Assembly (NCBI RefSeq): GCF_030817015.1
Contig: NZ_JAUSYS010000001.1
Location: 3,782,001 to 3,846,000, forward strand
DNA length: 64,000 nucleotides
From: Arthrobacter sp. V1I7
GTDB lineage: Bacteria > Actinomycetota > Actinomycetes > Actinomycetales > Micrococcaceae
Direction: 5' to 3'
Both the position numbers and the translations under genes were made by a program. The notes under the pieces were generated by a model. The model worked only from the letters and a program-made list of their open reading frames with translations, ran no database searches and was not told where the DNA came from. Shown one piece after another: positions 53,115 through 60,634 of the stretch (position 1 is the stretch's first letter; every line of letters starts with the position of its first letter).

Positions 53115-53151
53115 GGCCGATCCGTGGCCGGTAAACGAGCGATCCGTGCTC
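53115..53151 (-). promoter_or_regulatory. Two CsrA-site-like hairpins in the flgB leader
   Basis: Read leftward, GAGC-ACGGATC-GCTC (53137-53151) and GGCC-ACGGATC-GGCC (53115-53129). The stems differ and the loop is identical, with GGA exposed. The first would start a few bases after the predicted transcription start. A third GGA lies in the AGGCAGGA ribosome-binding region. Confidence 0.6.
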
Positions 53152-53160
53152 TATCAGTTG

Positions 53161-53187
53161 TTATCGGCACTGGTCAGCCGCTCGTTA
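53161..53187 (-). promoter_or_regulatory. Sigma-28 promoter of the flgB operon
   Basis: Read leftward: TAAC (53184-53187), 15 bases, GCCGATAA (53161-53168). The -10 equals the classic FliA/SigD consensus GCCGATAA, and the -35 is one base off TAAA. It lies in the gap between the fliT-like gene and flgB. Confidence 0.82.
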
Positions 53188-53234
53188 GGAGAAAATTAGA
53201 CGGGTTTCTTGAGCGGCCCTGGGTCCGGCGTTTT

Positions 53235-53642
53235 TCACCCGTTGACGTCGAGGTAGACGGCACCCGAGGACTCGCCGACGCCGGGCACCGAGGAGACCGC
53301 CTGGAGCTGGCGGGCCACGTCCAGTCGGGCTTCTTCGAGCCGCCGGGCGACCCGCTCCTGGGCCTCCGAGAGTGCGACGGCGCGGCGCCGGACTTCGGCC
53401 GGTAGCGGGCCAATGGGCGTTGGTGGCTCCCAGCGCTTCTCTGGCTGAGGCGCCACCACGGGCCGGGGTGCGGCGGACAGCGGGCCAAGCGGGTCTCTTA
53501 AGGTGCGCTCGGCTGCGCCCACCGCCGCCTCCAGCACGTCCAGGATTGCCGTCCAGGCGGCCAGTGTGGTGTCCACGGCGGCAATCGGGGTCAGGGTTGA
53601 TTCGGAGTGTTGGTTCCCGGCTCCCCCAAAGTCGGTTTCCAC
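53235..53642 (-). CDS. FliT-like flagellar chaperone candidate
   Basis: About 135 residues from the GTG at 53642, ten bases after the fliS stop; a GTG at 53576 is an alternative. The core DTTLAAWTAILDVLEAAVGA then A-E-R-T-L and a long C-terminal helix (A-V-A-L-S-E-A-Q-E-R-V-A-R-R-L-E-E-A-R) give a mainly helical protein. The position after fliD-fliS is that of FliT, the FliD chaperone, in many genomes. Sequence alone does not prove the family; it could be an actinobacterial analogue. Confidence 0.6.
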   Translation of the reverse strand: METDFGGAGNQHSESTLTPIAAVDTTLAAWTAILDVLEAAVGAAERTLRDPLGPLSAAPRPVVAPQPEKRWEPPTPIGPLPAEVRRRAVALSEAQERVARRLEEARLDVARQLQAVSSVPGVGESSGAVYLDVNG

Positions 53643-53652
53643 GTCCGCGTGG

Positions 53653-54186
53653 TTACCCAAAGCCGAGGCTCCCGCCACCTGTTCCGGGCTGGTTGTTCCA
53701 GGCGCCTGCCGGCGGGAAGCCTGTCGAGGCAGCGGCCGGGAAGGTGGCTGTTGTTCCGTAGCCTGCGGAAGCTGGGGCGGCGGGCGGCGCCGGAACCGCA
53801 GCGGCCGCCTCATGCCAGGCCTGGCGCAGGGGCTCCAGGAGTTCGATGGCTTCGCGGGTCAGTACCGGATCGCGCTGGATGTTCGCGTTAACCAGGGCGG
53901 TGAAGGCGTAGTTGTACACGCCAAGGAGACCGTCGGCGCCGTCCCACGCGTCGGTCTTCAGGGACGAGATGAGTTCAGCGATGATGGCTTGGCCATGGAG
54001 GAGGTTCTCCGAAGCGACCGGCCAGTTGGCGGCCTGCTGCGCGCTCTCCGCCCGTCCCAGGTCGAGGAGGAGACGGTCGTAGAGCATAGTGAGGAGGCGC
54101 GCCGGCGGAGCCGAGAGGACGGAATCAGCGAGGTATTGGTTCCGCTGGGCGGCGGTGCCGTAGCCGTTGCCATAAGTCGTGGTCAT
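53653..54186 (-). CDS. fliS: Flagellin export chaperone FliS
   Basis: A 177-residue protein. YLADSVLSAPPARLLTMLYD then R-L-L-L-D-L and A-S-E-N-L-L-H-G-Q-A-I-I-A-E-L are the FliS four-helix signature. In Bacillus, FliS also helps FliW bind flagellin. The conserved fold ends near residue 125; about 50 further residues are an Ala/Pro/Gly-rich tail. It overlaps the fliD stop by four bases. Confidence 0.95.
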   Translation of the reverse strand: MTTTYGNGYGTAAQRNQYLADSVLSAPPARLLTMLYDRLLLDLGRAESAQQAANWPVASENLLHGQAIIAELISSLKTDAWDGADGLLGVYNYAFTALVNANIQRDPVLTREAIELLEPLRQAWHEAAAAVPAPPAAPASAGYGTTATFPAAASTGFPPAGAWNNQPGTGGGSLGFG

Positions 54187-55514
54187 GCGGAGCTACTTCC
54201 TGAAGAAAGGCCGCCGAGCTGGGCGGTGAGCCAGGACTGCTGGGCCTGCATGTTGCTGAGGGCCACTTCCAGACCGGAGTACGTCCGCTGCAGCGTGGCT
54301 TTGCGGGATTCGAGCCGGGTGTCCCAGTCGCTGATGCGATTCGCGAGGTCACGGACTTCGGATTCCTGGCCGGTGATCTTTTTGGTCAACGTGCCGTCGT
54401 ACTTGTCCGAAGCGGTGGTTGCGGCCGCAGCAATACGCGTGGCGATCTCCTGGACCTTGGCCGCGGTGCCGGCAGGGTCCGCAGCCAAAGCTGCGGCGAA
54501 CTTCTTCTCGTCAAACTCCATCGTTCCGGTCTTGGTGATGCTGATCCCGATTTCCGACGGCGACCGCGGCGGAGTCCCGACGGGCAGGGACGCCGCAGAC
54601 AATATGCTCTGGTTCACGGAGCGCACCGCGCTGTCGCCGGCGAAGATGCCAGCGGTGGTGGAGGTCCCGCTTGTGTTTGTGGTGCTCGTGACGGCGGTCT
54701 TGCTGGCCACGAGAGAGAAGATTCCGTTGACGCCTGAAACGAGGTCGGAGGCAAGCTTGGTGATGCCGGCGTCGTCACGGGCCACGGTGAGCGTGACGGG
54801 AGTGGCAGTCACTTCTTTGGCTGTGATGGAAACACCGGGCAATAGATCGGTGAAGGTGTTCGTCGAGGACTTCACGGTCTGGGCTGCTGCCGTGCCCGGC
54901 CAAAGTGAGATTTCGGCGTCTTGCGCCGTCTTGACAGTTGTGAAAGTAGTACCGGGATCACTGATGGTGAAGGCACCGGCTTCGCCGGACTTCGTCGCGG
55001 CGAACTGCAGGCGGTATTCACCCCCGCCGACGGCTACCTTGCTGGCAGTGACGCCGGCGCCGGCCGCGTTGACGGCGGTCACGACGTCGTCGAGGTTGCT
55101 AGTGAGCGGCTCGATCGTGTAATCAACGCCCCCGCTGTTGATGGTCATGGTGGTGTACGGCCATCCCGTCACCGCGTTCACTTTCGGCGTCACTGTGACT
55201 TGGGTCTGGGCCAGCTTGTTGACCTGGAAGTCGATGGAGCCGGCCTTGGCGGCTGAAGTCGTCGTGGCAACAACCTTGTCGCTGCTGGTCGTCGCGGCAT
55301 AGAGGTCCATGGCGCCGGGCTTGGCTGCGGCGGTGGCCTGGGTCGCGAGGGCGGCGACCTTGCTGTTCAGGCCCTGCAAAGCGGACACCATGGACTGGAG
55401 GTCGTAGGACTTGTTCTTGAGCAGCGTTTGCGGGATGGCCTCAACCTGCATCACGGAGTTGATGAGCGCGGTGGTATCGAGCCCGCTGGCTAGTCCGTCG
55501 AGTGAGATTCCCAT
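54183..55514 (-). CDS. fliD: Filament-cap protein FliD
   Basis: A 443-residue cap protein that folds flagellin at the filament tip. The N-terminal ISLDGLASGLDTTALINSVM then Q-V-E-A-I-P-Q and the C-terminal LANRISDWDTRLESRKATLQ then R-T-Y-S-G-L-E are the FliD ends. Length is normal for a Gram-positive FliD. No sigma-28-like site was found in its 180-base upstream gap, which instead holds the fliC terminator. Confidence 0.95.
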   Translation of the reverse strand: MGISLDGLASGLDTTALINSVMQVEAIPQTLLKNKSYDLQSMVSALQGLNSKVAALATQATAAAKPGAMDLYAATTSSDKVVATTTSAAKAGSIDFQVNKLAQTQVTVTPKVNAVTGWPYTTMTINSGGVDYTIEPLTSNLDDVVTAVNAAGAGVTASKVAVGGGEYRLQFAATKSGEAGAFTISDPGTTFTTVKTAQDAEISLWPGTAAAQTVKSSTNTFTDLLPGVSITAKEVTATPVTLTVARDDAGITKLASDLVSGVNGIFSLVASKTAVTSTTNTSGTSTTAGIFAGDSAVRSVNQSILSAASLPVGTPPRSPSEIGISITKTGTMEFDEKKFAAALAADPAGTAAKVQEIATRIAAAATTASDKYDGTLTKKITGQESEVRDLANRISDWDTRLESRKATLQRTYSGLEVALSNMQAQQSWLTAQLGGLSSGSSSA

Positions 55515-55579
55515 CGATGCCTCTCATTGCTGCAAATGATCACTGGTGCTGAGTGTTCGGAAATTCAGATGTTGCGAGT

Positions 55580-55618
55580 AAGGGCCGGACGATGGATTGC
55601 TCTCATCGTCCGGCCCTT
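55580..55618 (-). terminator. Strong hairpin after fliC
   Basis: A perfect 15-bp stem (55580-55594 with 55604-55618, AAGGGCCGGACGATG) closes a nine-base loop, 76 bases past the fliC stop. The T-tract is short (CCCTTACT). It probably ends the flagellin message and separates it from fliD. Confidence 0.82.
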
Positions 55619-55694
55619 CCGCAGCATGATTGATCGGTGGTATCTCTTTGTCGGATCAGGGTGGCAGCCTTACTGCCGGACCGCCGGAACCGGT

Positions 55695-56549
55695 TTAGCG
55701 CAGGAGCGAAAGAACACCCTGGCTGGACTGGTTTGCCTGGGCCAGCATGGCCGTGCCGGCCTGGGACAGGATGTTGGCCTTGGTGAACTTGACCATTTCC
55801 TGCGCCATGTCGACGTCGGCAATGCGGGACTGAGCGGCCTGCAGGTTTTCACCGGAGACATTCAGGGTCTTGATCGTGTGCTCAAGACGGTTCTGGGCTG
55901 CACCCAGATCCGAGCGGGAGCTCGAAACGGCTGCGATCTGCGTGTCGACAGTCGCAACTGAAGTCGAAGCAGCAGCGGCAGTCGTATAGGTGTTGGCCTT
56001 GACCGCCGCACCGATCACGGCCAGGTCCATGCCTGCGCTGGAGGTGCTGACGGTGATCTGGTCATCAGCGGGGGTCGAACCAGCACCGATCTGGAACGTC
56101 ATGGAACCTGCACCGCTGCCGGACGTGCCGCCCGAGAGCAGCTTGATGCCGTTGAAGTTCGTGGAGGTACCGATACGAAGCAGCTCGTCTCCGAGTGCGT
56201 CGGACTCGGTCTTGATTGCCGTACGGGCTGCGGCATTGTTCGAGTCATTGCCGGCCTGGACAGCAAGGTCACGTACACGCTGCAGGATGGAGTGGACCTC
56301 GGTCAGGGCGCCTTCCGCGGTCTGGATGACCGAGATGCCGTCCTGGGCGTTGCGGGCGGCCTGGGCCGAACCGGTGACCTGTGACTTCAGGCCCTCGGAG
56401 ATGGACAGGCCTGCTGCGTCATCGCCGGCGCGGTTGATGCGCAGGCCGGTGGACAGCTTCTCCAAGGACTTGGAGAGGTCGTTCTGGGTGGCGTTGAGGC
56501 TGCGGTAAGTGTTGTTTGCCGCAAGGTTGTTATTGATGACGAAGCCCAT
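55695..56549 (-). CDS. fliC: Flagellin FliC (short form)
   Basis: A 284-residue filament protein with complete D0/D1 ends: NNNLAANNTYRSLNATQNDL, then LSTGLRINRAGDDAAGLSIS, and at the C-terminus EMVKFTKANILSQAGTAMLA then Q-A-N-Q-S. The variable D2/D3 part is only about 60 residues, so the filament surface is minimal. The start has a good GGAGG. Upstream lie a sigma-28-like promoter and a CsrA-type hairpin, and a strong terminator follows. It is a single flagellin gene in this window. Confidence 0.97.
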   Translation of the reverse strand: MGFVINNNLAANNTYRSLNATQNDLSKSLEKLSTGLRINRAGDDAAGLSISEGLKSQVTGSAQAARNAQDGISVIQTAEGALTEVHSILQRVRDLAVQAGNDSNNAAARTAIKTESDALGDELLRIGTSTNFNGIKLLSGGTSGSGAGSMTFQIGAGSTPADDQITVSTSSAGMDLAVIGAAVKANTYTTAAAASTSVATVDTQIAAVSSSRSDLGAAQNRLEHTIKTLNVSGENLQAAQSRIADVDMAQEMVKFTKANILSQAGTAMLAQANQSSQGVLSLLR

Positions 56550-56556
56550 GGTGTTT

Positions 56557-56598
56557 CCTCCGTGAGTGGGACTGTAAGCGATGGCCCGTCCGTGGGCC
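56557..56598 (-). promoter_or_regulatory. CsrA-site-like hairpin plus GGA at the fliC ribosome-binding site
   Basis: Read leftward, GGCCC-ACGGAC-GGGCC (56583-56598) is a 5-bp stem with GGA in the loop, about 12 bases after the -10. Nearer the start, CACGGAGGAAAC (about 56554-56565) puts a second ACGGA on the Shine-Dalgarno. Two GGA sites, one looped and one on the ribosome site, are the usual arrangement for CsrA repression. Confidence 0.65.
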
Positions 56599-56609
56599 TT
56601 CAGGAGTAG

Positions 56610-56636
56610 CTATCGCCCATTCCGAAGCACAGGTAA
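56610..56636 (-). promoter_or_regulatory. Sigma-28-type promoter of fliC
   Basis: Read leftward: TTAC (56633-56636), 15 bases, GGCGATAG (56610-56617). Spacing equals the other four sites; the -10 is one base from GCCGATAG. Confidence 0.72.
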
Positions 56637-56706
56637 GCAGAAATCCAAAATTCTTTTCCGGACGGCTTTTCCTTGCCATTCCGCCTGTAATCCGCCTTAT
56701 TTCCGC

Positions 56707-56733
56707 TAACGGATTCCACTCCCCTGCCGATAG
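56707..56733 (+). promoter_or_regulatory. Sigma-28-type promoter of flgN-flgK-flgL-fliW
   Basis: Read rightward: TAAC (56707-56710), 15 bases, GCCGATAG (56726-56733). It lies back to back with the fliC promoter, about 98 bases before flgN. Confidence 0.78.
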
Positions 56734-56830
56734 TTTCTACGAACCTTGCTGATGGCTGCAGCTGACTCCTTATATGCACTGCATGCCCGGCACCATCGCG
56801 TTAGTCACCTCTGAGGGAGCCGTCCGGACC

Positions 56831-57313
56831 ATGGCCATCCACGAACTTTCAGCCCTGCTGTGGCGGGAGCGTGAACTCCTGGACGTTCTCACTTTCAAAC
56901 TTGAGGAGGAGCAGCTGCTGCTCACCGCCGGCAAGTCCCGCTGGCTGCCCCACGGCACCCGGGAAGTCGAACAGGTCCTGGGGCACCTCTCCCAGGCGAG
57001 CCTCGCACGGACCATCGAGGCCGCCGTTGTCGCGGAATCCTGGGGCCTGCCCACCAACGCCTCCCTCGGCGAACTCGCCGCCGCGGCGCCGGAAGGCGCC
57101 TGGTCCGAGGTTCTCACGGCCCACCTGAGCGCGCTGACCCGACAGACGACCTTGATCAAGGAACTGCGCGACTCCAACGAGCAGTACCTGCGCACGGCAG
57201 TCCGCTCCACGCAGGAGTCCCTGGCCGATCTCCGCCCCGCCGCCGGCACGTACGACGCGCATGGCAAGACCGGGGAAACCGCCGGCTCACGCATCTTCGA
57301 CAAGCAATTCTAA
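56831..57313 (+). CDS. flgN: FlgN-family flagellar export chaperone, right copy
   Basis: A 160-residue helical protein directly before its expected clients FlgK and FlgL. LSALLWRERELLDVLTFKLE and E-E-Q-L-L-L-T-A-G-K fit FlgN, as does a C-terminal helix near TTLIKELRDSNEQYLRTAVR. The resemblance to the copy at 27092 starts at the ATG at 56831, which I prefer to the ATG 19 codons upstream. flgK follows after 11 bases. Confidence 0.82.
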   Translation: MAIHELSALLWRERELLDVLTFKLEEEQLLLTAGKSRWLPHGTREVEQVLGHLSQASLARTIEAAVVAESWGLPTNASLGELAAAAPEGAWSEVLTAHLSALTRQTTLIKELRDSNEQYLRTAVRSTQESLADLRPAAGTYDAHGKTGETAGSRIFDKQF

Positions 57314-57324
57314 GGAAGACGACC

Positions 57325-58737
57325 ATGAGCACCTTCGGCGCCCTGAACACCGCCTACCGTGGACTGACCGCCGCCCAGCAGGGCATGAACGTTGCCGGCC
57401 AGAACATCGCCAACGCCGCCACCGAGGGGTACACCCGGCAGCGCGTGCAGCAGTCATCGAACGCTGCACCGGGCGCGCACGGCCTCAATGGCTCCGGCCG
57501 TCCCGAGGCAGGGCAGGGCGTGTCCGTGGACGCCATCGCCCGCATCGGCAACAGCTTCCTGGACGCCGGAGTCCGCTCGGCGGGCGCTCAAGCCGGCTAC
57601 GCCAGCGTCCGCTCCTCCGCGCTGCAAGGCATCGAAGGCATCCTCCAGGAACCTGGTGACAACGGCATTTCCACCGCATTGCATGGTTTCTGGTCCGCGT
57701 GGCAGGGAGTAGCAAACCAGCCTGACCAGTCGGGACCGAAAGGCTTGCTGCTGAACGCTGCCAATTCCGTGACGGACAAGATCTCCTCTGCTTACAAGGC
57801 CCTCGACTCGCAGTGGAGCAGCGTCCGCGCCCAAGCCTCTGACAATGTCAACGCTGTCAACGCGGCCGCAGCCCAGGTGGCTGCTTACAACACAACCATC
57901 CGCTCCACGCTCGCTGCTGGCGGATCAGCCAATGAGCTGATCGACGCCCGCGCCAAACTGACCGATCAGATCGCCAGCCTCGCCGGCGGTTCTGTCCGCG
58001 AAAAACCCGACGGCACGCTGGACGTCCTGATCGGCGGAAATGCCCTTGTCACGGGCGGTTCCTTCCGAACGCTCAAGTTGGTGGGCGCGACGGCCATGGC
58101 TGACGCCGCTACCGACGCCCCGCGCGTCGAGTGGACCAACCCGAGCGGCACCGCAGCCCTCGACGGCGGTGAACTCGCCGGGGCCCTTTCCGTGCTGGCT
58201 CCGGCAGATAAGGGCGGTGCAATTGCCCAGGCAGCCCAGTCCTACAACACTTTCGCGACCACCATCGCTACGGCAGTGAACACTGTCCACCGGTCCGGAG
58301 TCACGGGCTCCGGCGCCACCAACGTGGACTTCTTCACCACCACCGGTACAGGCCCCGCCGCGCTGAGCATCGCCGGCCCCGCCAATGTCGACAACATTGC
58401 CCTCAAGGCATCGACGGGCGGCGCCCTCGACACCAGCATTGCGGACAAGATTTCACAGCTCGGCACCGGTGCAGGTTCGCCGGACAAGGTCTGGGCGGGC
58501 ATCGTGACCAACATCGGTGTCCAGTCGCGCGGAGCCCAGCAGCACGAATCGTTGAGCTCGGCAGCAGAGATCTCCGCACAGAGCAGCCGCGCCTCGCAGG
58601 CATCCGTCAGCTTGGACGAAGAGAACATCAGACTGCTCGCCAACCAGCATGCCTATCAGGCCGCGGCCCGTGTGATGACCGCCGTCGACGAAGCCCTTGA
58701 CGTCCTGATCAACCGCACCGGATTGGTAGGAAGGTAG
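57325..58737 (+). CDS. flgK: Hook-filament junction protein FlgK
   Basis: A 470-residue axial protein. FGALNTAYRGLTAAQQGMNV then A-G-Q-N-I-A-N-A-A-T-E-G-Y-T-R is the FlgK start, and V-S-L-D-E-E-N-I-R-L-L-A-N-Q-H-A-Y-Q-A-A-A then R-V-M-T-A-V-D-E-A-L the C-terminus. AGGAAG sits upstream of the ATG. It is exported with FlgN and is followed by flgL after two bases. Confidence 0.97.
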   Translation: MSTFGALNTAYRGLTAAQQGMNVAGQNIANAATEGYTRQRVQQSSNAAPGAHGLNGSGRPEAGQGVSVDAIARIGNSFLDAGVRSAGAQAGYASVRSSALQGIEGILQEPGDNGISTALHGFWSAWQGVANQPDQSGPKGLLLNAANSVTDKISSAYKALDSQWSSVRAQASDNVNAVNAAAAQVAAYNTTIRSTLAAGGSANELIDARAKLTDQIASLAGGSVREKPDGTLDVLIGGNALVTGGSFRTLKLVGATAMADAATDAPRVEWTNPSGTAALDGGELAGALSVLAPADKGGAIAQAAQSYNTFATTIATAVNTVHRSGVTGSGATNVDFFTTTGTGPAALSIAGPANVDNIALKASTGGALDTSIADKISQLGTGAGSPDKVWAGIVTNIGVQSRGAQQHESLSSAAEISAQSSRASQASVSLDEENIRLLANQHAYQAAARVMTAVDEALDVLINRTGLVGR

Positions 58738-58739
58738 AC

Positions 58740-59627
58740 ATGCTGAACCGGGTAACAAACCTGACCATGAGCGCTAACGCCCAACGGACCCTGCAGACCC
58801 AGCAGTCCAGGCTGGCGGAGCTGCAGGAAAAGGCGACCTCGCTCAACAAGATCTCCCGCCCCTCGGACGACCCGGCCGCCACTGCCAAGGCGCTCGAAAC
58901 CCGTGCCCTGCTCGCCGCCAACGCCCAGTACGGCCGCAACATCGACGACGGCGGAACCTGGCTGACGGCGGCGGATTCCGCCCTTGAGCAGGCCACCAAT
59001 GTGATGCACCGGGTCAAAGACCTCACGGTGTTGGCGGGAAATGGCTCGCTGAACCAGTCCGGCAAGGACGCCATCGCCCTCGAACTGGAGGCCCTGAACA
59101 AGGACCTTGTCTCGATCGCCAACAGCAAGCACCTGGGCCGGAACATCTTTGCCGGCAGCTCGGATGAGGCCGCGGCTTTCAGCCCGGCAACCCCGCCCTT
59201 GTTCAACGGCGTCTCCGGCAGCAGCGTGGAACGCCGGATCAGCGCCACCCAGACGGTGCGCGTCGACGCCGACGGCGAGGCGATCTTCGGCAGCGGCACC
59301 GGCTCCCTTTTCGACGTCGTCAGCAAAATCGCCGCCGATCTGCGGAGCGGCACGGACATTACGCCGCGGCTCGCGGCGGTGGAGACTGGTTTCAAGAACG
59401 TCGTCAACGGACGTGCTGAAATAGGAACACGGCAAGCGCAGCTGGAACGCGCCGGCAACGTCAACACCGAACTGGAGGCCACCTTGGATGCACAGAAGAT
59501 GGGCATTGAAAAGGCAGATCTTGGCAGTGTCATCCTGGATCTGAAGCTTCAGGAGACCAGCTACCAGGTGGCCCTGGCCGCCACGGCGCGGGTGCTGCAG
59601 CCCACGCTGATGGACTTCCTCCGGTGA
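58740..59627 (+). CDS. flgL: Hook-filament junction protein FlgL
   Basis: A 295-residue flagellin-like protein: TNLTMSANAQRTLQTQQSRL then I-S-R-P-S-D-D-P-A at the N-terminus and V-I-L-D-L-K-L-Q-E-T-S-Y-Q-V-A-L-A-A at the C-terminus. It forms the second junction ring above FlgK. fliW overlaps its stop by four bases. Confidence 0.96.
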   Translation: MLNRVTNLTMSANAQRTLQTQQSRLAELQEKATSLNKISRPSDDPAATAKALETRALLAANAQYGRNIDDGGTWLTAADSALEQATNVMHRVKDLTVLAGNGSLNQSGKDAIALELEALNKDLVSIANSKHLGRNIFAGSSDEAAAFSPATPPLFNGVSGSSVERRISATQTVRVDADGEAIFGSGTGSLFDVVSKIAADLRSGTDITPRLAAVETGFKNVVNGRAEIGTRQAQLERAGNVNTELEATLDAQKMGIEKADLGSVILDLKLQETSYQVALAATARVLQPTLMDFLR

Positions 59628-60013
59628 GCACCGCCGTGATGAACCCCTCCGTCTCCTTCACCGCCCCCATGCCGGGCCTCGAGAAAGTGCACGACTTCAC
59701 GCTACGGAGCGTCGAAGGTGCGACCGGACTCTACGCCCTGGAATCGGGCTCCACCCCGGTGCGGCTCTTCCTCGCGGACGCGGCCGTCTTTGTGCCGGGC
59801 TACGCCCCGCCGATTCCGGCCGGAGCGCTGGACGCCCTGGAACTCGGGCAGGGCGAGGCGCCCCAGATGCTGGTGGTGCTCAACCACGCCCCCGGCTCCA
59901 CCACGGTCAACCTGATGGCACCGATCGTGCTCAACCCGGCCACCGGCCGCTGCACCCAACTCGTGCTTGACGGCCGCGACTACCCGCTCCGGGCGGACCT
60001 CAACTCGCTGTAA
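59624..60013 (+). CDS. fliW: Flagellar assembly factor FliW (CsrA antagonist)
   Basis: A 129-residue protein of the FliW family: FTAPMPGLEKVHDFTLRSVE near the N-terminus, a G-E-A-P-Q-M-L-V-V-L-N segment, and VNLMAPIVLNPATGRCTQLV, the strongest signature. In Bacillus, FliW binds either flagellin or CsrA. When flagellin is exported, freed FliW binds CsrA and lifts repression of flagellin translation. GTG start in a GTGA overlap with flgL. Its partner csrA is 32 kb away at the other end of the same locus. Confidence 0.95.
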   Translation: MSTAVMNPSVSFTAPMPGLEKVHDFTLRSVEGATGLYALESGSTPVRLFLADAAVFVPGYAPPIPAGALDALELGQGEAPQMLVVLNHAPGSTTVNLMAPIVLNPATGRCTQLVLDGRDYPLRADLNSL

Positions 60014-60075
60014 GCGGCCCCCGTCTTACAAAACCCCCGGCGTCACCCGGTCGGCGTAAGCGGCCTCTGCCTTAC
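60011..60075. repeat. Imperfect direct repeat after fliW
   Basis: GTAAGCGGCCCCCGTCTTAC (60011-60030) and GTAAGCGGCCTCTGCCTTAC (60056-60075), 45 bases apart. Each is bounded by GTAAG and CTTAC, so a short hairpin can form. The first includes the last base pairs of fliW's stop. Possibly a weak terminator region between convergent genes. Confidence 0.6.
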
Positions 60076-60088
60076 GAAACCGCCAGCC

Positions 60089-60634
60089 TCACCAGAAGTG
60101 GGCGACGTCAACCACAAGCCGGGTTCCGGCGTCGGGCCCCTCCAGGGTGAAGACGCGGAATGGAAGGCGAGCGCGGACTCCGAGCCCGAGGTTGGTGTAG
60201 CCCTCAAAACTGCCGGCCCAGGCCGCCTGCCGGAAGGTCTGGTAACCGGTCACGTTGCTGAGTTCGTTCCTGTCCGCCGGGTTGTAGGTGGAGTTTCCGT
60301 TGTCGTCGTACGCGGGAGAGTTCACGGTCAGCTGGAGGAACGCCTGGCCCCTCAGCGGCACCCCGAACCCCGAGCCGTCCTGGGTCACCTGCGGAACGTA
60401 GCGCACGTTGTAACCTGCCACAGCGCCGTTGAGATCGACCACCACCCGGTCGAAGCAATAGTGCTGGCCGGTGCGCACGTTGGTCACCGTTGCCCCGCTC
60501 AGTGGCGGATCGGCCTTGGCCAGCGATCCCCACACCAGGCCGCAATACGGTTCGGCCGACGCCACCCCGGGTGCGACGAGTGCCATGCCGACGGCCAGCA
60601 ACACTGCTGCCAGCCATACCTGAATCTTCTTCAA
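60089..60634 (-). CDS. Secreted AMIN-like domain protein
   Basis: About 181 residues from the TTG at 60634, which has a GGGGGG eight bases upstream and gives a clean signal peptide (KKIQVWLAAVLLAVGMALVA then P-G-V-A-S-A). The mature part starts EPYCGLVWGS and contains HYCFDRVVVDLNGAVAGYNV, and ends RLPFRVFTLEGPDAG then L-V-V-D-V-A-H. This is the AMIN-like beta fold seen in actinobacterial exported proteins, thought to bind cell-wall material. Convergent with fliW, with its own 5' region of about 240 bases. Confidence 0.78.
   Translation of the reverse strand: MKKIQVWLAAVLLAVGMALVAPGVASAEPYCGLVWGSLAKADPPLSGATVTNVRTGQHYCFDRVVVDLNGAVAGYNVRYVPQVTQDGSGFGVPLRGQAFLQLTVNSPAYDDNGNSTYNPADRNELSNVTGYQTFRQAAWAGSFEGYTNLGLGVRARLPFRVFTLEGPDAGTRLVVDVAHFW

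Noticed and set aside
55515..55694. Sigma-28 promoter for fliD
   Set aside because: The best candidate (TAAG ... TCCGACAA) has a 13-base spacer and a poor -10; it does not fit the other five sites.
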